From WLMZ01 sp043753895 (GTDB lineage Bacteria > Actinomycetota > Acidimicrobiia > Acidimicrobiales > Ilumatobacteraceae): 64,000 bases of DNA. The notes under the pieces were generated by a model. It saw nothing but the letters and a program-made list of their open reading frames with translations, did no database searches and had not been told where the DNA came from. Location of the stretch: assembly GCA_043753895.1 (NCBI GenBank), contig JAYUWK010000066.1, positions 50,404 through 114,403 of the forward strand, read 5' to 3'. Positions 36,154 to 45,511 of this stretch are shown one piece after another (within the stretch, counting starts at the first letter, position 1; every line of letters begins with the position of its first letter). The position numbers and the translations under genes are program-made.

Positions 36154-37224
36154 ATGTCGGCCACTACTCCCGGACTGGTGTGCAGTCACCACCATCTGTA
36201 CTCATCGCTGGCGCGCGGCATGCCCGCGCCACCGAGCCGGCCCACCGACTTCTTGTCGATCCTGCAGCAGGTGTGGTGGCGCCTCGACGCGGCGCTCGAC
36301 CTGGAGATGTTGCGGTGGAGCGCGATGCTTGGCGCGGTCGAAGCATTGCAATGCGGAACAACGGCAATCGTCGATCATCACGAGGGGCCGAATGCGATCG
36401 AGGGCAGCCTGCAGGTGATCGCAGACGCCTGCGCAGAGGTGGGTGTGCGCGTGATGTGCGCATACGGCGTGACCGACCGCTGGCAGGACAACGCAGGGTT
36501 GTGGCCCGATCCGATGACGCATCCGCCAGCGATGACCTCCGCTGCGGTACGGGGTCTCGCCGAATGCGAACGATTCATCCGCGGTGGCGGCAACGGCATG
36601 GTCGGCATCCACGCAGCCTTCACCTGTAGCGATGACACGCTCGATGCCGCTGCAGGATTGGCTCGTGACCTCGGCGTGGGTGTGCACGTGCACGTTGCCG
36701 AAGGCACCATCGACACGCCGGCAGGTGCACGCCTGCAGCATCTCAGCGCCGATGACTGGTTGCTCGTTCATGGCGTCCACCTCGACCGCAGTCTCCCCGG
36801 CCTGCTCGCCCATAACCCGCGCAGCAACATGAACAACGCGGTTGGCTACGCGGAGCCTGCACGTCGTTCGAACACAGTGGTCCTCGGGACTGATGGCATC
36901 GGCGCTGACATGCTCGAGGAGTTTCGCCTGGCCTATGTGGCCCATCGCGCCAGCGATGTGATGGCCTCGCCAGAGACGGCGTGGCAGTGGCTTGCAAACG
37001 GTTGGACGCTCATGCCCGACGCCTACAGCGACGTAGTGACCTGGAACTACGACCATGTGGATTCGCCTTGGCACGTTGCCTTTACACCAGGCATCCGAGC
37101 CCTACACGTGCGGCGCGAGAACGGTGAGGAACTGTTGCGCGACGGGCTGCCCACCCGGGTCGATGTCAACGAGGTGCGCGCCAAGGCGGCCGAACAGGCG
37201 GCACGCTTGTTCAGCCGGCTGTAG
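36154..37224 (+). CDS. Amidohydrolase superfamily protein, short N-terminus (SsnA/chlorohydrolase-like)
   Basis: 356 residues. The protein begins almost directly at the metal motif TPGLVCSHHHLYSSLARGM. Usual family members of about 430-450 residues have a beta-sandwich strand set of about 55 residues before it. Further ligands are in VHVHVAEGTID and VVLGTDGIGADM. The missing part is not found upstream, so this is either a natural short form or a trimmed protein. By fold it would deaminate or dechlorinate a heterocyclic or amidine compound. Its 3' end overlaps the convergent ABC ATPase gene by 14 bp. Confidence 0.82.
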   Translation: MSATTPGLVCSHHHLYSSLARGMPAPPSRPTDFLSILQQVWWRLDAALDLEMLRWSAMLGAVEALQCGTTAIVDHHEGPNAIEGSLQVIADACAEVGVRVMCAYGVTDRWQDNAGLWPDPMTHPPAMTSAAVRGLAECERFIRGGGNGMVGIHAAFTCSDDTLDAAAGLARDLGVGVHVHVAEGTIDTPAGARLQHLSADDWLLVHGVHLDRSLPGLLAHNPRSNMNNAVGYAEPARRSNTVVLGTDGIGADMLEEFRLAYVAHRASDVMASPETAWQWLANGWTLMPDAYSDVVTWNYDHVDSPWHVAFTPGIRALHVRRENGEELLRDGLPTRVDVNEVRAKAAEQAARLFSRL

Positions 37225-37906
37225 CCAGTTCTTCGGTCTGCAGGTGACCGTCGAGAATGGTGACGGTGCGATCGCACCAGTGCGTCATGCGCCGGCCGTG
37301 GGTGATGATGATGGCTGCAGTGCCGCGGCCTTTGACTTCGTTCTGGATCAGTTCCATCACCTGCTCGCCGAGGTGGGTGTCGAGCGCCGAGGTGGGCTCA
37401 TCGAACAGCACCAGCGCTGGTTCGTTCATCAGCGCTCGCCCGATGGCCACGCGCTGGCGCTCGCCACCGCTCAACTGTGACGGCAGGTTGTTGAGCCGCT
37501 TGGCAAGACCGAGTTCGTCGAGCAACCGATCGGCAAGCTCCTTCGATTGCTTGGCACGCGACCCACGCAACTCGTCGACCAGCAGCAAATTTTCGCGAGC
37601 GGTCAGGAAGGGCAACAGGTTCACGCTCTGGAACACGAAGCCAACCGTGTTGCGACGCACCTCGGTGAGTGCGGTGGGCGACGCGTGGCTGATGTCCTTG
37701 CCACCCACGATCACCTGACCCGAACTGGGCGACAGCAAACCACCTGCGATGGAAAGCAGGGTCGTCTTGCCCGAACCAGACGGACCGATGAGCGCGATCA
37801 TCTCGTCGCTCGCCACCGACAACGTGGCCGATGCCAACGCGGTAATCATCGTGTCGCCCTCACCGTAGGTCTTGGTGATGTCGTGTAATTCGAGGGCATT
37901 CGTCAT
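37211..37906 (-). CDS. ABC transporter ATP-binding protein (MacB/LolD/DevA type)
   Basis: 231 residues. Walker A is GPSGSGKTT, the signature is LSGGERQRVAIGRAL, Walker B is ALVLFDEPTSALD, and the H-loop His is in IIIITHGRRM. The pattern is that of ATPases paired with FtsX-like permeases. ATG at 37906 follows GGGAGGA. It lies 31 bp downstream of two FtsX-like permease genes that are both interrupted, so the intact ATPase may lack working partners. Confidence 0.93.
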   Translation of the reverse strand: MTNALELHDITKTYGEGDTMITALASATLSVASDEMIALIGPSGSGKTTLLSIAGGLLSPSSGQVIVGGKDISHASPTALTEVRRNTVGFVFQSVNLLPFLTARENLLLVDELRGSRAKQSKELADRLLDELGLAKRLNNLPSQLSGGERQRVAIGRALMNEPALVLFDEPTSALDTHLGEQVMELIQNEVKGRGTAAIIITHGRRMTHWCDRTVTILDGHLQTEELATAG

Positions 37907-37937
37907 GGGTTCCTCCCTGAGGTCAACGTCATGGAGC

Positions 37938-39031
37938 TCAGCCGATGGCTTGGGCGGGATCGATACGGGAAACACGGCGCAACGACAACAGACTGCCGAT
38001 CATCGAGCAGACGGCCAAGATCAGATAGCTCGTGATCATTCGGCTGGGTTGCACCTGCAGCGGCAGGTTGGGTGGCGCAACAGCCGACAGTAGGGCAACC
38101 AGCCCACCACCAATTGCAAATGCAACTGTCGCGATAACAATGGCTTGCAGAACCACGCCTGCGAAAAGCTGACGGCTCGATGCACCGATGGCTTTGAGCA
38201 TGCCGTACAACGGCGTGCGCTCGAGGGCGAGGAGGGCGAAGAACAACGCCACGATGACGACTACGACGAGATACGTCGTTGCGAGGATCGCGTTGAACGT
38301 GCTGCGCTGCTCCTTGGTACCGGGGAGCGAGTTCTCGGCCTCGGCCTTGGTGAGCGACGACGTGACCGTGGTAGCGGCATCGATGCGATCCGCCAACTGG
38401 GCTGGGTCCTGACCCGGCTTGGCCTGCACCAGCATCACCTGGAAGTCGCCGTCAGCGGCCGGCGCGTCGGGCCGGTTCTGGTTCTGCACCTGCTGCCACG
38501 TAGCCGGTTGCACCCAAAGGCCTCCCTGCAGTTGGAAGTTCGAGTCCTTCACGAAGCCGACGACGGTGATGGGCGTCTTGGCCGGGCCGACGAGAAGCGA
38601 ATCACCCATTCCGACGCCGAAGCCCTTCAGGCGTTCGTCGGCATATGCCTGTCCGGGTTTGGGTGGCAGAGGAATGCCGTTGGGCTGCAATTCGTAACCG
38701 ATAACCGCCACGTCGGCAAGGTCGGTCTCGCCAGGCACCACGGCACCGAGCAGAGTGACGCTCAGCCCCCGACCGCCTGCACTCCGTCGACAGCGGCGAT
38801 GGCCGCACGGGTCTCGGCGGTGATCGTGCTGCGCAGGAACGAATTACGCGATGACTCGCTGAACACGAAGACGTCCGCGCGCTGTGCACGGATTGCGCCT
38901 GTAGATCCCAGGAACAAACCATCGAGCAAGCCAGCGATGAACAGCAGCAGCGCTGCCAACACCGTGAGCGTGAGTACGGCGACGCCGAACTTGCCGGGCC
39001 GACGTCGAAGTTCGATCCACGCAAGTTTCAT
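37938..39031 (-). pseudogene. FtsX-like ABC permease with a one-base frameshift
   Basis: The N-terminal part (39031-38762) begins MKLAWIELRRRPGKFGVAVL and stops after GVQAVGG. The C-terminal part continues in another frame as SVTLLGAVVPGETDLADVAVIGYE and runs with three membrane segments to 37938. The switch is at a run of five G (minus strand; 38766-38770). Adding one G restores one continuous frame of about 365 codons with VGGLSVTLLG across the joint. The protein is the second permease of a DevC/MacB-type exporter. Its ATG overlaps the upstream permease stop (ATGA). A sequencing error in the G run cannot be excluded. Confidence 0.8.
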
Positions 39032-40182
39032 CGCTGCATTCCCGGCGGCAATGTGGCGTTGATCGGCTCGACGCGGAGTACACGAAGCACTGCGGCGAGC
39101 GAGCCGATCGAGCCCACGATCATCGCGCCGACGCCGACCACACCGAGTTGAGCGAAGCTGAACGAAACACCGAGCGAGTTGAGCGCCGGCGATATCGCCG
39201 CCATCATGATCGCGCCCGCGATCACGCCGGCGAACACCACCATCGACGCCTGTACGAGCAGGCTCAGAGCGAGCGTGCGCCGGTGTGCGCCAATGGCACG
39301 CATCAGTGTGAGCGACGGCGACTTCTGCACGGTGAGAATCAGGATGAAGAGTCCGATCACCATCAGCGCCGTGATCACGAGCAGCCCGATCACAGTGTTC
39401 AACGACTGCGATACCGAGGCCACACCAGGCGACTGTGCTACGGCATCAGCGCGGGTGAGCGGCACGACACCGGGCACCGTCGACAAGTTGGTCACGAGCG
39501 TGGCGTCGGAGACCCCGGCCGCGGGCTAGACCACCATCACGCTGGGAAACACCACGATGGCATCGGGGTTGCGCACTTTGCGTGCCACCTGGAAGCTGTC
39601 CCACGAGACGAACATGGTCGGACTCACCGAGTAGTTGATGTCACGAGCGAGACCTACCACGGTGATCTTGAAGCCGCCCGGTTCGAGGCGCACGACGTCG
39701 CCGATGTCGAAACCCTCTGATCGATTCCGTTCGCTTGCCACTGCCTCGTTCGAAGCGGTCGGCAGGCGGCCGACCGACAGCGTGGTGGGTGCACCCAGCC
39801 CAGCGGCAGGGCCGGTGATCTCGTATCCGAATAGCACCGCATCGATGAGTCGGTCCCTCTCCACGGGCTTGGCACGGCTCACTGTGTTGCTCACGGTGAA
39901 GGTTGATTCGCCGAGCGGGCCGATGCGACCGACGCCGTCGACCTGAGCGAGAGCTGCCTGCGTGTCGGGGCGAATGCGGCTGCCCTCGATGTTCTTGCGC
40001 GCTTGGGCGTCGAACACGACGACCGGGGCGCTCTGATGGCGCAGCGCGCCGATGAACTGACCGATGAGGCCGTCGCGCAAGCCGATTTGGAAGAGCACCA
40101 GAAAGACGAGCAGCCAGATCGCGAGGACAAGCAACGTGAAACGAACCTTGGCTCGCTTGATCTCTCGTATCGCCAGGAACAT
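39028..40182 (-). pseudogene. DevC-like FtsX permease interrupted by an in-frame TAG
   Basis: One reading frame of 385 codons from ATG 40182 to 39028, the length usual for DevC permeases, is cut by an amber TAG at 39528-39526 (codon 219). Before it is the N-terminal membrane helix and large extracytoplasmic domain (MFLAIREIKRAKVRFTLL and on to FPSVMVV). After it the same frame continues PAAGVSDATLVTNLSTV and three membrane segments ending LPPGMQR. A single base change, for example CAG to TAG, explains the break. Stop-codon readthrough is possible but unsupported. Confidence 0.82.
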
Positions 40183-40234
40183 GTGTCAACAAAGTTAGAC
40201 GGAGCGGGTGTTTTTTCCCAACACCTGTTTGGTC

Positions 40235-41473
40235 TCACCCTGACGGGTTCGCGGGAGTCCAGCCACGCACGTGGGCGCGTGCACTGGCAATGGCCGTCCA
40301 CGTGAGTTTGTCCTCACTGCCGAGTGACCAGAGCGTGACACCCGACAGGTCCTGACGCTCGGCCAACCACGCCCGCTCGTAGACGGCCTGAGAATCGGCG
40401 TACCACACCGTGCGGTTCACCGTGCACGCCACCGATTTCCCGGCGGCATCGCTACCCGAGAGCTGCTCGACATAGCTGAATGTGCGCTCTGCCCGCACAG
40501 GATCCCAGAGCGGCACGACGCCTTTCGTGGTGGCCAGTGCCGCGGCTGACTTGCCCGACAGGTTCTTGCGGCGCGGGGTGTTCTCGGCGGGGCAAACGCC
40601 GACGGTGGTGACGGGCCAGTCGTAGCCGTACACCCCCACGCCAAGCACGAGCTTGCCCACCGGCACCATGGATTTCGCCGCCTTCACCAACGTCGCAACC
40701 CAGTCGAGCGGGGCGATGGGTCCCGCGGTTGCGGTGCTGTAATCGTAGGCCATGACCCGAATGTGGTCGACCACCTGACCCATCGCCGCATAGTCGTAGA
40801 CCCAGTAACCGCTGCTCTCGGTGCGGCCTGCGTCATAGACCGGCGGCACGCTCACTGTCAGCGTCTTGCTCTGAGAATGCAGCGCGGCAGCGAGCTCCGT
40901 GAGGAACGCCACCCAGTTCGGTCGCGTCGACGCCCACGTGTCACGACCGTCGTTGAATGCGAAGTTCTCGTAGTCGAGATCGACGCCGGCGAATCCTGCT
41001 TCGGTCACAAACTGCACGATGGTGCGTACGTGCGTCGCACGCGTCGCCGGGTCCGCAAGGATCGCCGCCATCTCGCGCGGTTTGGTGGCGTCGATGATCG
41101 AGGCGGTGAACTGCACCCCGGCCTGCCGCGCGTCTCGCTTGAACACGAGGGGTGCATTCGGATCGAGACCGGCATAGGGCTGCACTGAGCCAGCACCGGA
41201 GGTGTTGTAGGCGAACATCGACACGTCGCTGAACAATGCACTGTTGGCCGTGAAAGAAGCCCGGGCCGAATCCATCTGCCAGTACGGAGCCCAACCCGAA
41301 ACGGTGATCGGCGGGCCAGTGCGTTTCCACGGAGTGGTGCGCGTGAGCGCGTAGCCGATCACTGCGCCGAGGATCAGGAGTGCGCCGATCGCCATCGCCG
41401 TCAGCCGGACCGCCGGACCCTCCATTCGTCGGTCACCGCTGTCGTTCGCTCCCTCACCAATCGAAGCGTCCAT
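40235..41473 (-). CDS. Glycoside hydrolase family 18-like protein, membrane-anchored
   Basis: 412 residues. One N-terminal membrane helix (about residues 22-45) is followed by a GH18 TIM barrel. The active-site strand reads GFAGVDLDYENF, where Glu is the catalytic acid, with VSGWAPYWQ near the start and VMAYDYSTATAGP later. It resembles YaaH-type spore cortex or peptidoglycan-acting enzymes more than secreted chitinases. Start 41473 is uncertain; ATG 41425 would also keep the helix. The gene is divergent from the LLM oxidoreductase with 58 bp between starts. Confidence 0.85.
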   Translation of the reverse strand: MDASIGEGANDSGDRRMEGPAVRLTAMAIGALLILGAVIGYALTRTTPWKRTGPPITVSGWAPYWQMDSARASFTANSALFSDVSMFAYNTSGAGSVQPYAGLDPNAPLVFKRDARQAGVQFTASIIDATKPREMAAILADPATRATHVRTIVQFVTEAGFAGVDLDYENFAFNDGRDTWASTRPNWVAFLTELAAALHSQSKTLTVSVPPVYDAGRTESSGYWVYDYAAMGQVVDHIRVMAYDYSTATAGPIAPLDWVATLVKAAKSMVPVGKLVLGVGVYGYDWPVTTVGVCPAENTPRRKNLSGKSAAALATTKGVVPLWDPVRAERTFSYVEQLSGSDAAGKSVACTVNRTVWYADSQAVYERAWLAERQDLSGVTLWSLGSEDKLTWTAIASARAHVRGWTPANPSG

Positions 41474-41531
41474 GGGGCCACGGTAGTGCTGCGCCTTGAC
41501 AGTTTGTAAACCGCTCGGCCACCATCGGAGC

Positions 41532-42533
41532 ATGACCACACCCGTCGCGCTGTATCTCCAAGACGCACACACCATCACCGAAGGCATCGAGCTGGTCCGG
41601 TACGCCGAGGACAAGGGATTCGACGCGGTCTGGCAGGCCGACAGCCGTCTGGTGCGCGATGCCGTGGTACCGATGGCCGCGTTCGGAGCAACAACGAGTC
41701 GAATCAAGATCGGCTCGGGGGTCATCGACTGCTGGACCCGCAACCCCGCCCGCCTGGCCAGCACGTTCAGCACCCTCGACGATCTGGCTCCCGGCCGGTA
41801 CATCTGCGGGCTCGGCGCATGGTGGGATCCGCTCGCGCGCAAAGTCGGCATCGAGCGTCTCAAGCCGCTCACGGTGATGCGCGAAATCGTGACGGTCGTC
41901 CGCGCCCTGCTGAACAACGAGACCGTCACATTCGACGGCTATTACGTGCATCTCGACGGCGTCGAGTTGGATTACGTCTATCAGGAGCGGCGCCCGAAGG
42001 ACGTTCCCATCTACATCGGCGCCACCGGTATGCAGATGATGGAGCTCACCGGTGAGATCGCCGATGGTGCCGTGCTGAACTACCTCGTGTCGCCCAGCTA
42101 CAACACGGGCGCGCTCGAAGCACTGGCGCGTGGCGCGGCCAAAGCTGGGCGAACTCTCGACGACATCGACCGGCCGCAATTGGTCGTGTGCTCGGTGGAT
42201 CGAGATCGCAAACACGCACTCGATAACGCTCGCCTGTTGGTGACCCAATACCTCGGCCAGCAGCCCCACATCATGAAGGCATCCGGGGTGCCCCAGGAGT
42301 TGCTCGACGAAATCGCCACGGTGCTCACCTGGCCAGCGACGCACGACCAGGTTGTTGCCGCCTCGAAAATGGTGCCCGATGAGATCGTGCAGATGATCAC
42401 CGCCAGCGGCGAGCCCGACGAGGTTCGCGCCAAGGTTGCCGAATACGTCGCCACCGGATGTACCTGCCCCATCCTCTATCCTTTGGCCGACGATGTGCGG
42501 TTGATGATCGACACGTTTGCGGGGGGAATCTGA
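41532..42533 (+). CDS. LLM class F420-dependent oxidoreductase
   Basis: 333 residues of the luciferase-like TIM barrel. Family features are ELVRYAEDKGFDAVWQADS near the N-terminus, KIGSGVIDCWTRNPARLA and DVPIYIGATGMQMMELTGEIADGAVLNY. It resembles the methylenetetrahydromethanopterin reductase (Mer) branch that uses F420. The substrate is not known. ATG at 41532 follows GGAG. This supports an F420-making host. Confidence 0.88.
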   Translation: MTTPVALYLQDAHTITEGIELVRYAEDKGFDAVWQADSRLVRDAVVPMAAFGATTSRIKIGSGVIDCWTRNPARLASTFSTLDDLAPGRYICGLGAWWDPLARKVGIERLKPLTVMREIVTVVRALLNNETVTFDGYYVHLDGVELDYVYQERRPKDVPIYIGATGMQMMELTGEIADGAVLNYLVSPSYNTGALEALARGAAKAGRTLDDIDRPQLVVCSVDRDRKHALDNARLLVTQYLGQQPHIMKASGVPQELLDEIATVLTWPATHDQVVAASKMVPDEIVQMITASGEPDEVRAKVAEYVATGCTCPILYPLADDVRLMIDTFAGGI

Positions 42534-42567
42534 TCCTCGCTGTTTTGACGAGCTTCGAGGAGTGGGA

Positions 42568-43710
42568 ATGATCACCAACAGCTTCGGTCGCCGGGTCGGC
42601 GCGTGCATCGTTGCGATCGGTGCGCTGGCGCTTGCCGCGTGCAGCAGCTCGAGTTCGACCTCCGGCTCGGTTGCTGCACCCAGCTCTGTGTTGGTTGTGG
42701 GCCTCGATAACGACCAGAGTCGTCTCCTCACCGAGATCTACGCACAGGCGCTCGAGAAGGCCGGCTTTCGGGTTGGGCGTAAGGACCCCGTGGCCGATCT
42801 GCCCGCCGGGTACGCGGCATTGAACACTGGTCAGGCCGACCTGTTCGTGACCACCACCGGAAAACTGCTTGCCTACACCGCATCCCAGGAGACCGCAGCT
42901 GCAGCGAGCACCACTGTTGCCGCCCCGACCACCACGCTCGAGGCCTCGTCCACCACGACCACACTCGCCGTCGCCGTCGCCGCCACCACCACCACGCTCG
43001 CCGCAACCACCACGACAGCGGTTGTCGGTCCGGTGCCCACCACGGCTGCATCGTCGACCACCGCTGCCGCCAACGCGACCACCACCACGCTCGGACCGCC
43101 GGTCAGTTCGGGGGCCGCAACGGCAGCTCGGGTCACCGGCCAGGTGAATGCGCTCGGCGAGATCCTGCCGAAGACTCTGCAGTTCGGGGCGCCTGCGATC
43201 GCCCAGGACAAGGGCGCCATCTACTGCTCGAAGATTGTCGCAACCACCAACTCGCTCGCAACATTCAGCGACCTCGCTGGCGCCGCCAACCGTCTCACAC
43301 TTGGCGCCACTGCCGACTTCGCGGCGGACGGCCCGTTCGGTGTGGATGGGTTCACCAAGCTTTACGGCGCAACCTTCAAGACCGTCACCACGCTCGATGC
43401 GGGCAAAGTCCCCGAAGGGATCACCACTGGCACGGTCGATTGCGGTGTGATGGGCACCCTCGACATCGGGGTCACTGCGGAGATGTCGATACTCGAGGAC
43501 GACCGTGGCCTGGGAACCGACGAGGCCATCGTGCCGCTACTGTCGGCAGCCGGCGCCTCGCCCGGGGCCACACAGATCATTGATTCGGTCAGCGCCAAAC
43601 TGCTCTCCGGCGACGTGCGCGAGATGCTGCGCCGCATCTCGGTGGACAAACAGGCACCCAACGTCGTGGCGGGTGCGTGGCTCAGCGCAGCCGGTCTGGC
43701 CGGGAAGTGA
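42568..43710 (+). CDS. OpuAC-type (glycine betaine/choline) binding lipoprotein with Thr/Ala-rich insert
   Basis: 380 residues, ATG at 42568 after GAGGAG. A signal peptide with lipobox LAAC precedes a substrate-binding fold of the OpuAC group: VVGLDNDQSRLLTEIYAQAL and DLPAGYAALNTGQADLF. About 80 residues of almost only Thr, Ala, Val and Ser (about 107-187) break the domain before it resumes with KGAIYCSKIVATTNSLATF. No osmoprotectant permease is adjacent. The next genes are an ABC-2 exporter pair. The insert probably forms a surface linker, which makes the protein look like two half-domains on a flexible tether. Confidence 0.78.
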   Translation: MITNSFGRRVGACIVAIGALALAACSSSSSTSGSVAAPSSVLVVGLDNDQSRLLTEIYAQALEKAGFRVGRKDPVADLPAGYAALNTGQADLFVTTTGKLLAYTASQETAAAASTTVAAPTTTLEASSTTTTLAVAVAATTTTLAATTTTAVVGPVPTTAASSTTAAANATTTTLGPPVSSGAATAARVTGQVNALGEILPKTLQFGAPAIAQDKGAIYCSKIVATTNSLATFSDLAGAANRLTLGATADFAADGPFGVDGFTKLYGATFKTVTTLDAGKVPEGITTGTVDCGVMGTLDIGVTAEMSILEDDRGLGTDEAIVPLLSAAGASPGATQIIDSVSAKLLSGDVREMLRRISVDKQAPNVVAGAWLSAAGLAGK

Positions 43711-43741
43711 TCCGCACCGATTCAGCCACGGTCCGATCACG

Positions 43742-44713
43742 ATGATCGAGATCCGCGGGCTCACCAAACGATTCGGTCGCACTGTCGCGGTCGACTCGCT
43801 CAGTTTCGATGTCCGCCCCGGGCGCGTCACCGGCTTTCTCGGGCCGAACGGGTCAGGCAAGAGCACCTCAATGCGTTGCATGCTCGCGCTCGACCGCGCC
43901 GATGCCGGCACAGCGTTGTTCGACGGCAAGCCGTACACGTCGATTCATCGTCCGCTGTTCCAGGTGGGCGCGTTGCTCGACGCTGGTTACGTGCATCCCG
44001 GACGCAGCGGCCGTAACCACCTGCGCGCGGTGGCAGCATCGAATGGCATCGGCACCAAGCGAGTCGACGAGGTGCTCGCAATCGTGGGTCTCACCGAGGT
44101 CGCCAAGCGCCGCGTCGGTGGCTACTCCCTGGGCATGCGTCAACGCCTCGGTCTGGCAGCGGTGTTGCTCGGCGATCCGCACACCGTGATCCTCGACGAA
44201 CCCGCGAACGGTCTCGATCCCGAGGGCATCCGGTGGATTCGCGATGTGTTGGTCCACCTTGCGTCGCAGGGCAAGACGGTACTCGTCAGCAGCCACCTGC
44301 TCAGCGAGATGGCACAGATGGCCGACGACCTCGTCGTCATCGGGATGGGCCGGCTCATCGAAACGTCGTCAGTCGACGAGTTCGTCAACAAGCACGCACG
44401 GCAATGGGTGCGCGTGCGTAGCCCGCAGATCAACGCACTGGCGCAACAGCTCCGTACCGACGGCGCCACGATCACCACGGTGGACCCCACGACCATCGAG
44501 GTCACCGGCGTCGCAGCGGCGACCATCGGCGAGGTGGCAGCGCGACAAGGAGCCGTTCTGCACGAACTCTCACCGCTGCAGGGCTCGCTCGAGGACGCCT
44601 TTCTCGAAGTCACGGCATCCACTCAGGAATACCGCGCGCAGAACCCGCCACCGGTCACCTACGCGTTGCCACCGAATTCTCCGCTGCCTCCTCCACAGGG
44701 CGCACCGCGATGA
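43742..44713 (+). CDS. ABC transporter ATP-binding protein (ABC-2 exporter type)
   Basis: 323 residues. Walker A is GPNGSGKST, signature YSLGMRQRLGLA, Walker B TVILDEPANGLDPEG, and H-loop VSSHLLSEM. A C-terminal extension of about 100 residues ends in a Pro-rich tail (NPPPVTYALPPNSPLPPP). ATG 43742 begins 31 bp after the preceding lipoprotein gene, and the stop overlaps the permease start. It resembles ATPases of antibiotic or lipid exporters; cargo unknown. Confidence 0.92.
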   Translation: MIEIRGLTKRFGRTVAVDSLSFDVRPGRVTGFLGPNGSGKSTSMRCMLALDRADAGTALFDGKPYTSIHRPLFQVGALLDAGYVHPGRSGRNHLRAVAASNGIGTKRVDEVLAIVGLTEVAKRRVGGYSLGMRQRLGLAAVLLGDPHTVILDEPANGLDPEGIRWIRDVLVHLASQGKTVLVSSHLLSEMAQMADDLVVIGMGRLIETSSVDEFVNKHARQWVRVRSPQINALAQQLRTDGATITTVDPTTIEVTGVAAATIGEVAARQGAVLHELSPLQGSLEDAFLEVTASTQEYRAQNPPPVTYALPPNSPLPPPQGAPR

Positions 44714-45459
44714 TCGACCTCGTCAAGAGCGAATGGATCAAGCTGCACACGGTCCGCGTCAACTACGTGCTCGCGATCATCGCGGCCGCCTTCCCGCTCG
44801 TCGTGGTGATCCTGGTCACGACGCTCAGCCGATACCCCGAGGAGCGAAGCGGCAACGATCTGGTCGGCATCGTGAACGCCACGATGGTGCTCAGCGCGTT
44901 GTTGCTCGGCGTGGTCGGCGCGCTGAACCTCACCAGCGAGTACAGCCATGGCACCATCCGCACCACGTTCGCTGCCGTACCCCAACGCACGAACGTGTTA
45001 CTGGTGAAGGCGGTGGTCGCAGTCGTCGCGACGATGACCTTCGCTGCGCTCACCATGCTGGCCACGTACGGCATCGGCTCGGTCATCCTGTCGGGCCGCA
45101 ATGCCAATCTGTCGCTCGACGGCAACGGCCGTAACGCGCTCATGGGTCTGGTGATCCTGTGCGGATTGTTGTCGCTGCTCGGCTACGGCCTTGGCCTGCT
45201 CATTCGCAACTCGGCTGCCACCGTCGCGATCCTCGTGCTGTGGCCACTGCTGCTCGAGACGATTGCCAATGTTGTCCTCCAGGCTGCCGGCGTCGACAAT
45301 CCACTGCCCTGGCTGCCGTACCAGTCGGCGTTCGTGATGCTCAACACCGACCTCGGCCACGGTGATCCCAGTCGCCTGCATGGCGGGTTGTATCTGGGCT
45401 CTGTTGCCGTGGTGCTGATCGCCATCGGCATCGTGGTCAACGAACGGCGCGACGCGTAG
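44710..45459 (+). CDS. ABC-2 type permease
   Basis: 249 residues with six hydrophobic segments. The N-terminal VKSEWIKLHTVRVNYVLAI and LTSEYSHGTIRTTFAAVPQRTNVLLVK are hallmarks of ABC-2 permeases in actinobacteria. It starts within the ATPase stop (ATGA overlap) and forms the exporter with it. Confidence 0.92.
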   Translation: MIDLVKSEWIKLHTVRVNYVLAIIAAAFPLVVVILVTTLSRYPEERSGNDLVGIVNATMVLSALLLGVVGALNLTSEYSHGTIRTTFAAVPQRTNVLLVKAVVAVVATMTFAALTMLATYGIGSVILSGRNANLSLDGNGRNALMGLVILCGLLSLLGYGLGLLIRNSAATVAILVLWPLLLETIANVVLQAAGVDNPLPWLPYQSAFVMLNTDLGHGDPSRLHGGLYLGSVAVVLIAIGIVVNERRDA

Positions 45460-45511
45460 CGCGCACTGCCTCGGCCACTGCCGCGGTTGCGGCACGTGCC
45501 AACATGTTGAG

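Noticed and set aside
39028..40182. Two separate small permease genes instead of one interrupted gene
   Set aside because: Both parts are in the same frame, separated by one TAG, and together match the usual 385-codon DevC length.
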